The notes under the pieces: model-generated
What the model saw: only the letters and a program-made list of their open reading frames with translations
Database searches by the model: none
Told to the model about the DNA's origin: nothing
Assembly: GCA_026785865.1 (NCBI GenBank)
Contig: JAJAZG010000196.1
Location: 1-5,588, forward strand
DNA length: 5,588 nucleotides
Reading direction: 5' to 3'
Origin: Pseudanabaena sp. CAN_BIN31
GTDB lineage: Bacteria; Cyanobacteriota; Cyanobacteriia; Pseudanabaenales; Pseudanabaenaceae
Translations under genes and position numbers: made by a program
Part shown: positions 1 to 5,588 of the stretch, piece by piece
Position numbering within the stretch: the stretch's first letter is position 1
How the letters are laid out: every line of letters begins with the position of its first letter

Positions 1-418
1 AAATTCCACAGCATCAGGTATTGACTCGATTGCAACTGGTACAAGTTCAACAGCATCAGGTTTGAACTCCATTGCCACAGGTAATACTGCCAAAGCAACT
101 GCCGCTCAAGCCAATGCAACTGGTTTAAATTCCACAGCATCAGGTATTGACTCGATTGCAACTGGTACAAGTTCAACAGCATCAGGTTTGAACTCTATCG
201 CCACTGGGCTTAGTTCTACCGCTAATGCTGCAAATACCATTGCTACTGGCAACACTGCCAAAGCAACTGCCGCTCAGGCCAATGCGACTGGACTTAATTC
301 CACTGCATCTGGTATTAACTCGATTGCGGCTGGTACAAGCTCGACAGCATCAGGTTTGAACTCCATCGCCACTGGGCTTAGTTCTACCGCTAATGCTCTA
401 AATACCATTGCCACTGGT
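1..418 (+). repeat. Near-identical internal repeats in the adhesin head region
   Basis: Bases 1-69 recur exactly at 127-195, an offset of 126 bp or three 14-residue units. Bases 83-250 and 251-418 are adjacent 168-bp units coding 56 residues that differ at only three amino acids (Asp/Asn, Thr/Ala, Ala/Leu). Downstream repeats keep the 7/14-residue pattern but differ strongly in DNA. The upstream block has therefore been amplified or homogenised recently, and its true copy number before base 1 is unknown. Confidence 0.92.
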
Positions 419-2083
419 TCTAATTCAGTTGCTAATCAAGTCAATGCCACTGCTACTGGTAATAGCGCTCAAGCAACAGGCGCTCAAGCTATTGCTACTG
501 GCTTTACCGCAAAAGCAAGCAACACTAATGCGATCGCCACTGGTAATACAGCCGCCGCGTCTGGTCTTAATTCGATCGCCATTGGTACAAATACGATTGC
601 AAATCAAACCAATGCGATCGCTATTGGTACAAGCGCTAGCGCAATAGGTATAAACTCTAGTGCTTTTGGCAATAATGCCCAAGCGACAACTGATAGCGCT
701 ACAGCGGTTGGTGACTCAACAATTGCATCAGGTGTAAACTCTGGCGCTTTTGGATTTCAAGCTAAGGCAACAAACACTGGAGCAACGGCACTCGGTAACC
801 AATCAACAGCATCTGGGGTAAACTCGACTGCGATCGGTCCAACTGCCCAAGCAACTCAGACTAGTGCTACCGCAATTGGCGTGGGTGCAAAGGCAACTGA
901 TGTAAATGCCACTGCGATCGGCGTTAATTCTGAGGCTTCTAAAGGTAGTGCTACTGCAATCGGAGTAGGTGCAAAGGCAACTGAAGTCAGCGCAACTGCC
1001 GTTGGACAAGGTGCAAATGCAGCTTTAGCTAACTCTACCGCTGTTGGTCAAGGCGCAAATGCGTCAGTACTTCAAGCCACTGCAATCGGGCAAGTTTCTA
1101 TTGCAAACGCCTTTAACTCTACCAGCCTTGGTAGAGGTGCAAATATTCTCAGTCAAGATGCGAGAAATTCTATTGCAGTAGGTGGTGGAGCGACTGTCGA
1201 GGGTGCATCTAGTGATGCGATCGCGATCGGTGCTACTTCCAAGGTTTCATCGAGTGATGCGATCGCGCAAGGTAATAATGCAACAGTCGGCACTAATGCT
1301 AATGGCTCGATCGCAATTGGCTTAAACGCAAATGTTGCGAATAATGCTACTGGTGCGATCGCGATCGGTTTAGGTGCGAAAGCAACAGCCACTGGCGCAG
1401 TCGCCATTGGTAGGAATGCTGAAGCAAGCGACCCTGGTACAGCCGTTGGTGACAGTTCAGTTGCGACGGGAACCGATGCATCAGCTTTTGGTTATAAAGC
1501 TAGCGCTACAGGCGCTTTCTCCACCGCCATTGGTACTACAGCACAAGCTACAGGTGCTAACTCTACGGCGATTGGAGCAGGAGCGATCGCCACTAGTGCC
1601 AACCAAATGACCTTCGGCACAGCAGCCAGCTTCTACTCTCTACCAGGTCTGGCCCCTAGTGGAAACTTTGTCGGCAATACTGGACAAACAGGAACAGTCG
1701 TTGACTCCACCAAAGTGCAATATGTCACCGTTGACAATACTGGCAGACTCGGAACCTCTAGCGCCGTTGTCGGTCTTGATCCTAGAGTCCCTGGTATCGA
1801 AGATGGATTACGAGCTTTAGGGCAACAGATTCAAACCGTTGGCGCTCTATCCGCCGCACTCTCTGCTCTACCCACCTCATTACCTTCAGATAGTAATGGT
1901 GGTTGCGGTTTTGGCACAGGTGTCTACGGTAGTGCTTGGGCAGGTGCAATTGGTTGCACAGGTCGCTTGAGTCAATCTGTCACCTTTAACTTAGGTGGTG
2001 CATTCTCATCCGCACCAACATCAACGCAATACAGCAGTGCGCCGACCTTCATGGCTCGCTTCGGTATTTTCTTCCAATTCTAA
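2..2083 (+). CDS. Trimeric autotransporter adhesin (YadA-like), 3' part; 5' end outside window
   Basis: Surface adhesin of the type Vc secretion family: three chains form an outer-membrane barrel and display a fibrous head. The frame is open from base 2, so the gene starts upstream; the TTG at 62 is only an internal Leu codon. About 530 residues are head repeats with a 7/14-residue period of the kind NSxAxG-xxxIAxG, with classic AIAIG motifs further on. Counting residues from 62, repeats end near 512 (NQMTFG follows). Residues 513-600 form a Gly/Thr-rich connector and a short helix-like stretch (GIEDGLRALGQQIQ). Residues 613-673 are the YadA anchor, about four beta strands, ending in Phe (FGIFFQF). 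No long coiled-coil stalk is visible. Cys615 and Cys632 lie in the first two strands. The nearly pure Ala/Gly/Ser/Thr/Asn composition explains the long open shadow frames. The family call is secure; ligand and role are unknown. Confidence 0.93.
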   Translation, partial: NSTASGIDSIATGTSSTASGLNSIATGNTAKATAAQANATGLNSTASGIDSIATGTSSTASGLNSIATGLSSTANAANTIATGNTAKATAAQANATGLNSTASGINSIAAGTSSTASGLNSIATGLSSTANALNTIATGSNSVANQVNATATGNSAQATGAQAIATGFTAKASNTNAIATGNTAAASGLNSIAIGTNTIANQTNAIAIGTSASAIGINSSAFGNNAQATTDSATAVGDSTIASGVNSGAFGFQAKATNTGATALGNQSTASGVNSTAIGPTAQATQTSATAIGVGAKATDVNATAIGVNSEASKGSATAIGVGAKATEVSATAVGQGANAALANSTAVGQGANASVLQATAIGQVSIANAFNSTSLGRGANILSQDARNSIAVGGGATVEGASSDAIAIGATSKVSSSDAIAQGNNATVGTNANGSIAIGLNANVANNATGAIAIGLGAKATATGAVAIGRNAEASDPGTAVGDSSVATGTDASAFGYKASATGAFSTAIGTTAQATGANSTAIGAGAIATSANQMTFGTAASFYSLPGLAPSGNFVGNTGQTGTVVDSTKVQYVTVDNTGRLGTSSAVVGLDPRVPGIEDGLRALGQQIQTVGALSAALSALPTSLPSDSNGGCGFGTGVYGSAWAGAIGCTGRLSQSVTFNLGGAFSSAPTSTQYSSAPTFMARFGIFFQF

Positions 2084-2093
2084 GAAGATGATA

Positions 2094-2143
2094 AACAGCC
2101 CAAGTTTGTAATTAACCCTATTACTCTCTTGGGTTTGTTTTTT
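2094..2143 (+). terminator. Probable intrinsic terminator of the adhesin gene
   Basis: Ten bases after the adhesin stop, CCCAAG (2099-2104) pairs with CTTGGG (2128-2133). The stem can be extended by A/T and G-T pairs on the outside (AACAG with TTTGTT, one bulge). A run of six T (2138-2143) follows. The loop is long, about 23 bases, and the GC part of the stem is short, so strength is uncertain, but position and T-run fit a rho-independent terminator. Confidence 0.6.
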
Positions 2144-2146
2144 AAG

Positions 2147-2195
2147 ATCGGGGATACATTCTCAGATGTTCTACGTCTGAAGATGTATCCCTGAT
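2147..2195. other. Long inverted repeat / hairpin
   Basis: The arms 2147-2159 and 2183-2195 pair over 13 bases with one G-T pair; GGGATACAT/ATGTATCCC in the core is perfect. Inside, TCAGA (2162-2166) pairs with TCTGA (2176-2180), separated from the outer stem by a two-base step, leaving a nine-base loop. A T-run follows at 2207-2212. It may be a second terminator, an mRNA leader structure of the next gene, or a copy of a dispersed small palindromic element. One copy cannot decide between these. Confidence 0.6.
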
Positions 2196-2236
2196 ATATG
2201 CATATGTTTTTTAATAAACAAATTCGATAAACAAAC

Positions 2237-2632
2237 ATGAAATTTTCTAACGCGATCGCCTTAGCAGTCATATCACTCTGCTCTTTGGTAGTTATTCCAT
2301 CTACCCAAGCCCAAACACCTACAACAAATCCGAACAACGCTCCAGTAACGCCAGCACCAACTTCCAACGATTGGAAAGACTTCCCTGATATCACAACAGG
2401 ATTCATGCAGGGTTGCATGGGTACACAAACATTGCCAGCAGATCAGAAAAAAATCAGACAAAATTTTTGTCAATGTGCATTTACCAATTACAAAAATCGT
2501 TATAGCCCACAAGTATTTATGCAGATGAATAATCTAGCCGTACAAATCGGGCAAAATGGTCCTCTATTAGTGAGTCTAATGATGAAGCCTGAGCTTGATA
2601 TGTGTATCACCCGAACTGGTTATCGTCCTTAG
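2237..2632 (+). CDS. Small secreted four-cysteine protein, function unknown
   Basis: 131 residues. Residues 1-25 are a clear Sec signal peptide: basic n-region (MK), hydrophobic core IALAVISLCSLVVI, and a cleavage site TQA|Q. A Pro/Thr/Asn-rich linker follows (27-43), then a compact domain (about 45-131) with four cysteines in the mature chain: Cys60, Cys78, Cys80 and Cys123. The spacing C-x17-C-x-C-x42-C and an even number of Cys suggest two disulfides or a metal site in the periplasm or outside the cell. I do not recognise the family. The ATG at 2237 is supported by the signal peptide directly after it; no Shine-Dalgarno is evident. The gene sits 37 bases upstream of an exported TPR protein, probably in the same transcript. 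Confidence 0.82.
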   Translation: MKFSNAIALAVISLCSLVVIPSTQAQTPTTNPNNAPVTPAPTSNDWKDFPDITTGFMQGCMGTQTLPADQKKIRQNFCQCAFTNYKNRYSPQVFMQMNNLAVQIGQNGPLLVSLMMKPELDMCITRTGYRP

Positions 2633-2656
2633 ATAATCTGAACGTGACTTCTGAAA

Positions 2657-2662
2657 TAAGGA
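2657..2662 (+). promoter_or_regulatory. Ribosome binding site of the TPR gene
   Basis: TAAGGA lies seven bases before the ATG at 2670. It is the clearest Shine-Dalgarno sequence in the window and supports that start. The gap after the preceding gene is only 37 bases with no terminator, so the gene is likely translated from a shared mRNA. Confidence 0.7.
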
Positions 2663-2669
2663 AATAATT

Positions 2670-3614
2670 ATGAACAATAATCTTCATTCCAGCTTTTCTT
2701 GGTATAGCAAGAAGCAATGGAATTACAAGTGGAATTATAAATTGCTATTCAATCTGCCATTAACGATTTTGATCGGCTGCGGATGCCTATGGAAAAACTT
2801 CAGTATCTCTGAAGCGGAAGCTCAATCTCCTTCACCTACGGTTAATAATTCTAATCTTAGTGCTGAGGAGCATTTTAAGCGCGGTAGTGTCACAAAAGCG
2901 ATCCAGTTCTGGAGCCGAGATATCAAGAATGGAACTGATGTCGTTAAATCACTATATAACCGTTCTCAGGCTTACATTATCCTCAGACAATATGAATCAG
3001 CGCTTCAAGATTTAAATCAGTTAATTAGCATCCAAGGAGTAAGAACCCCAGCACAGGTTTATATCATTCGAGCGATCGCTCTTAGTGAGCTAAACAAGTT
3101 AGCTGAGGCGATCGAAGATTTTAATCAAGCAGAAAAATTAGATCCATCACTTCTCGTTTATACCAATCGGGGATTAGCTTATCAACGTTCAGGGCAACTC
3201 AATAAAGCATTAGCAGATTTCACTAAAACAGTAAGCCTTTCCGCTACCCCGATCGCCAAATTAAATCTGGCAAATGTTCGCATTCAACTTGGGCAGTTTA
3301 CTGAAGTCGTAAACGAGATGAGTCAGCTTATCGAACAAGACAAAACTTTTTTCCCTGCATACCTAGTCAGGAGCATTGCTTACTATAATCTAGGACAATA
3401 TGAAGCCGCAATTCGTGATTGTGTTTTTAGCTTAAAAATCATCCCCGATCAGCCTGAAGCCTATTACTACGCAGGGCTATCATTCGCTAAACTCAATCGT
3501 AAAGATGACGCTTCTCAAAATCTTGTAAAATCAGCTGATCTTTACTTACGACAAAATCAATCGAGTAACTATCAACAAGTTTTACAGAAAATGAGCGAAC
3601 TGAATCTTCAGTAA
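2670..3614 (+). CDS. Exported TPR-repeat protein
   Basis: 314 residues. The N-terminus has a basic, aromatic n-region (residues 10-24, KKQWNYKWNYK), then a hydrophobic stretch 25-40. Two processing sites are possible: a lipobox LIGC with Cys37, or signal peptidase I cleavage at AEA|Q (51/52). Residues 92-293 hold about six tetratricopeptide repeats, near 92-121, 130-159, 162-191, 195-224, 229-260 and 262-293, with usual features such as Y-x-NRGLAYQRSGQ and LAEAIEDFNQAEKLDP. TPR arrays are protein-binding scaffolds; no catalytic domain is attached. The partner is not evident; the secreted four-Cys protein just upstream is the obvious candidate by position only. Confidence 0.87.
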   Translation: MNNNLHSSFSWYSKKQWNYKWNYKLLFNLPLTILIGCGCLWKNFSISEAEAQSPSPTVNNSNLSAEEHFKRGSVTKAIQFWSRDIKNGTDVVKSLYNRSQAYIILRQYESALQDLNQLISIQGVRTPAQVYIIRAIALSELNKLAEAIEDFNQAEKLDPSLLVYTNRGLAYQRSGQLNKALADFTKTVSLSATPIAKLNLANVRIQLGQFTEVVNEMSQLIEQDKTFFPAYLVRSIAYYNLGQYEAAIRDCVFSLKIIPDQPEAYYYAGLSFAKLNRKDDASQNLVKSADLYLRQNQSSNYQQVLQKMSELNLQ

Positions 3615-3674
3615 TAGAAACTACCGACAGAATATCGCACCGAAGATAATTTTTTTGATTAATATTACAAATCA

Positions 3675-3708
3675 CAAGCAAACCACAATATCAAGCAAAC
3701 CACAATAT
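3675..3708 (+). repeat. 17-bp tandem duplication running into a start codon
   Basis: CAAGCAAACCACAATAT occurs twice head to tail, at 3675-3691 and 3692-3708. The second copy supplies the A and T of the ATG at 3707, and the base after it is G; the base after the first copy is C, so only the downstream copy makes a start codon. The rest of the interval 3615-3674 is AT-rich with no convincing terminator or promoter. Confidence 0.95.
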
Positions 3709-4729
3709 GAACGAAAGTAATTTTTTGACTCTCATCCATCGCAACACTTTTATCCGTGGAGAACTGGAAATGCCCTGCATACCCGCGCTCTTAGATCTAT
3801 ACATGGATCGTTTGAAAACTCTATTTGATACCTTCGGTAAATCTTTTAGTCCAGATGAACTGGTACATTTGCGATCGCTACTAATCGATAAATTAATTGA
3901 AGGTTTCCGAATTTCGCCACTATCTAAATTAATTTTTCGTTACGAGCCTTCCCAATCACCAAACACAGGAATTTCCTATACAATTACATACGCGATCGGT
4001 TCAATAACCGATCAATACAAAAACTGGGTAGCAACAAAAGAACCCCCACTATTTGGAAATCATGCTGATGCCAAGGTAATGGAGACTTTTAATCAACTTA
4101 GCGATCAATTTGGTGGCGCTGGTCAGTTAAAAGTTTTAGATATTGGCGCAGGAACTGGTAGAAATGCTTTTCCACTAGCAAGGCTGGGTTGTGAAGTACA
4201 TGCACTGGAGCTGACTCCCGCATTTGTGGAGCAATTACAGACAGTCGCACAAAATGAAAATCTACCTATTTCCGCGATCGCAGGCGATATTCTTGATCCC
4301 TTAACTCGACTTAAACCATTCACCTATAACTTAGCGATTTGTTGCGAAGTCACATCTCATTTTCGAGATGCCGATCAACTTCGCCTGCTTTTAGCGAAAG
4401 CTTGCGACTATTTACAACATGGGGGACTATTTCTATTCAATTTATTTGTCGCGAATGAAGACTATCAGCCATCAACCTTAGATCGTCAGATGTCAGAGCT
4501 ATCATGGTCAACTCTATTTACCTATCAAGATATAGATTCAGCATTGGATAATTTACCGATGGAAATTATTGCAAATGAATCACTATTGGAGTTTGAACGC
4601 GCCCATTTACCGCCAGAAGCATGGCCGCCAACAGGCTGGTTTGAGAACTGGTCAAGTGGAAGAGATGTATTCCCATTAGAGGAAAAGCCTCCAATTCAAT
4701 TACGGTGGGTACTTTGTAAAAGAGTTTAA
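3707..4729 (+). CDS. Class I SAM-dependent methyltransferase
   Basis: 340 residues with a Rossmann-type methyltransferase core in the middle. The SAM-binding motif I is VLDIGAGTGR (143-152). The acidic residue at the end of strand 2, which usually holds the ribose, is Glu168 in VHALEL. Gly-Asp at 193-194 (AIAGDILD) fits the adenine-contact loop, and NLAICCEVTSHF (208-219) fits the motif IV region. This resembles the Methyltransf_25/TehB-like group, but substrate specificity cannot be read. The N-terminal 120 residues precede the core and are not recognised. The start is uncertain: ATG 3707 lacks a Shine-Dalgarno and overlaps a tandem duplication, while Met22 (3770) has GGAG eight bases upstream. 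The stop lies two bases before the pseudouridine synthase reading frame, so the two were probably coupled. Confidence 0.85.
   Translation: MNESNFLTLIHRNTFIRGELEMPCIPALLDLYMDRLKTLFDTFGKSFSPDELVHLRSLLIDKLIEGFRISPLSKLIFRYEPSQSPNTGISYTITYAIGSITDQYKNWVATKEPPLFGNHADAKVMETFNQLSDQFGGAGQLKVLDIGAGTGRNAFPLARLGCEVHALELTPAFVEQLQTVAQNENLPISAIAGDILDPLTRLKPFTYNLAICCEVTSHFRDADQLRLLLAKACDYLQHGGLFLFNLFVANEDYQPSTLDRQMSELSWSTLFTYQDIDSALDNLPMEIIANESLLEFERAHLPPEAWPPTGWFENWSSGRDVFPLEEKPPIQLRWVLCKRV
3758..3761 (+). promoter_or_regulatory. Candidate Shine-Dalgarno for an alternative methyltransferase start
   Basis: GGAG lies eight bases before the in-frame ATG at 3770 (MPCIPALLDLY). Starting there would remove 21 residues with no recognisable domain. 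It competes with the ATG at 3707, which has no such signal. Confidence 0.35.
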
Positions 4730-4731
4730 AT

Positions 4732-5528
4732 ATGAATTTAGAGACTATCTCTACAGCAAATAATATTGATTTAATTGATGTCGGGACAGATTTAACTAAA
4801 TCTGAGCAAATAGACCGTTTTTTAGCACATCACCTCAACGATCTATCCCGATCGCGTATTCAGACCTTAATTGATGAAGGCTATGTCACCGTTAATAATC
4901 TTCTTTGTGATAACAAAAAAGATTTAGTCAAGGTAGGCGATCGCATTCAAATAATTACCCCAGCCGCAACGCCCCTTGATTTAGTGGCTCAAGATATTCC
5001 TCTAGATGTCCTATACGAAGATGAGCATCTAATTGTAATTAATAAACCTGCGGGACTAGTAGTACATCCTGCGGCAGGACATAGCGATGGAACTCTAGTG
5101 AATGCACTTCTGGCACATTGCACTGAGCTTTCGGGCATCAACGGCACTCAACAACGAGGAATTGTGCATCGTCTCGATAAGGACACTAGTACAAGACAGC
5201 GTAAATATGGATACCCTTCAACAATGATTAAGACTGTCATCCCAGACTCGCAAGTGTAACTTTACTTGAGCCACCTTGTACTAGTGGCGTGATCGTTGTC
5301 GCTAAAAGCGATCGCGCCCATCAAGATTTGCAAGCACAAATTCAAGCAAAAACTGCAAGGCGTGAATATTTAGGAATCGTGCGTGGTGTTCCTAAAAGTG
5401 AATCGGGTGTGGTTGATGCGCCGATCGCTCGACACAAGAGCGATCGCAAAAAAATGGCAGTGATTGAAAACGGACGTAAAGCAATTACCCATTGGTAAAT
5501 TAGCGAACGTTTAGGACATTACACCTAC
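4732..5528 (+). pseudogene. RluD/RluA-family 23S rRNA pseudouridine synthase, disrupted
   Basis: Family enzymes turn specific uridines of rRNA into pseudouridine. The first half (4732-5190) is intact: an S4 RNA-binding domain at residues 28-75 (IDRFLAHHL, LSRSRIQTLIDEGYVTVN), then NKPAGLVVHP (104-113) and GIVHRLDKDTS with catalytic Asp149. A 95-bp insertion follows Ser153, adds 22 foreign residues and a stop at 5257-5259, and shifts the frame. The second half resumes at 5286 (GVIVVAKSDRAHQDL, PIARHKSDRKKMAV, GRKAITHW), meets an in-frame TAA at 5496-5498, continues as ISERLGHYTY and loses homology at about 5528. The family's ETGRTHQIRVH segment is absent from the window. The GTG at 5289 is not a genuine gene start. 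With three lesions the gene is almost surely inactive; a paralog may supply the activity. Confidence 0.9.
5189..5281. mobile_element. MITE-like insertion in the pseudouridine synthase gene
   Basis: Exactly 95 bases separate the two copies of ACTAGT (5185-5190 and 5280-5285); removing them restores the conserved reading HRLDKDTSGVIVVAK. The ends read GTACAAG and CTTGTAC, perfect inverted repeats of 7 bp (11 bp if the palindromic flanks are counted), with partial matches further in. Because ACTAGT is palindromic, the target duplication may be TA (93-bp element), CTAG or ACTAGT (89-bp element). A TA or CTAG target would fit an IS630/Tc1-mariner type transposase acting in trans. The element has no gene of its own. 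Confidence 0.8.
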
Positions 5529-5588
5529 CCCTGTTAAGGTGACCAACGAGCTTGCGCGATCCTACGGATATGTCTCCTTGAAATTTCA
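5529..5588. mobile_element. Possible end of a second inserted element, truncated by window end
   Basis: Homology to the pseudouridine synthase stops after the codons for HYTY at about 5528; the next bases do not encode the expected family segment in any frame. On the minus strand a frame runs in from the window edge and ends at a TAA complementary to 5534-5536, with a basic stretch RRHIRRIAQARWSP that could be a transposase C-terminus, but 17 codons prove nothing. A deletion or other rearrangement joining unrelated DNA is the main alternative. Confidence 0.35.

Larger units (their letters stand above)
530..5447. repeat. HIP1 palindromes (GCGATCGC), 13 dispersed copies
   Basis: Exact GCGATCGC octamers start at 530, 614, 1217, 1259, 1355, 1583, 2252, 3072, 3871, 4274, 4937, 5308 and 5440. 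This is about one per 430 bases, far above chance. HIP1 is a known over-represented palindrome of many cyanobacterial genomes, and it is the main basis for assigning the window to that phylum. Every copy lies in a coding region or pseudogene; none lies in the two hairpins, the 95-bp insertion or the terminal 60 bases. Confidence 0.95.

Noticed and set aside
62..64. TTG at 62 as the adhesin start
   Set aside because: The same repeat pattern is open upstream from base 2, so this is an internal Leu codon.
1..420. CRISPR-like or satellite array
   Set aside because: The repeats are in frame, have no spacers and match the 7/14-residue periodicity of YadA heads.
408..1610. Several open frames of 68-85 codons on both strands across the adhesin
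   Set aside because: They are shadows of the repetitive Ala/Gly/Ser/Thr codons of the real frame; they have low-complexity translations, no ribosome sites and no domain.
2196..2205. Palindrome ATATGCATAT as an operator
   Set aside because: It is short and AT-rich, lies in an AT-rich leader, and has no second copy or associated regulator.
2080..2418. Minus-strand open frame of 112 codons opposite the secreted-protein gene
   Set aside because: It overlaps the two hairpins and the start of a gene with a clear signal peptide; its translation shows no recognisable features.
3600..3615. ACTGA/TCAGT stem at the TPR stop codon as a terminator
   Set aside because: A five-base stem with no T-run directly after it is too weak.
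5289..5498. Separate small gene starting at GTG 5289
   Set aside because: It begins in the middle of the conserved TSGVIVVAK motif and is the second half of the interrupted pseudouridine synthase.
1..5588. A new defence or biosynthetic system
   Set aside because: No nuclease, toxin-antitoxin, polymerase or synthase cluster is visible; the genes present belong to ordinary families or are single unknowns.

Overview
The window looks like cyanobacterial DNA. It carries 13 copies of the HIP1 octamer GCGATCGC in 5.6 kb, moderate GC, weak or absent Shine-Dalgarno sequences before most starts, and proteins of a cyanobacterial type. A filamentous non-heterocystous lineage such as Pseudanabaena is a guess; the genus cannot be fixed from the sequence. 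All genes lie on the + strand.

Layout. (1) Positions 2-2083 hold the 3' end of a large trimeric autotransporter (YadA-like) adhesin: over 500 residues of Ala/Gly/Ser/Thr-rich head repeats, a short connector and a C-terminal beta-barrel anchor ending in Phe. Its 5' end lies outside the window. (2) Positions 2084-2236 are intergenic, with a probable terminator and a second, longer hairpin. (3) A small secreted four-cysteine protein (2237-2632) is followed 37 bases later by an exported TPR protein (2670-3614); the two are probably cotranscribed. (4) A SAM-dependent methyltransferase (3707-4729) has a 17-bp tandem duplication running into its start codon. Two bases after its stop begins (5) an RluD-family pseudouridine synthase gene that is clearly broken.

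The RluD-type gene is the most informative locus. It is split just after its catalytic HRLD motif by a 95-bp insertion with terminal inverted repeats (a MITE-like element). It then has an in-frame TAA in the second half, and homology to the family stops abruptly at about 5528, where unrelated sequence (perhaps an IS end) begins and runs off the window.

The first three proteins all have export signals or outer-membrane anchors and could serve the cell envelope, but nothing in the sequence shows that they form one system. I see no CRISPR array, tRNA, rRNA, riboswitch or defence system. The window begins inside near-identical repeats and ends inside possible mobile DNA, so it may be a whole contig bounded by repeats.
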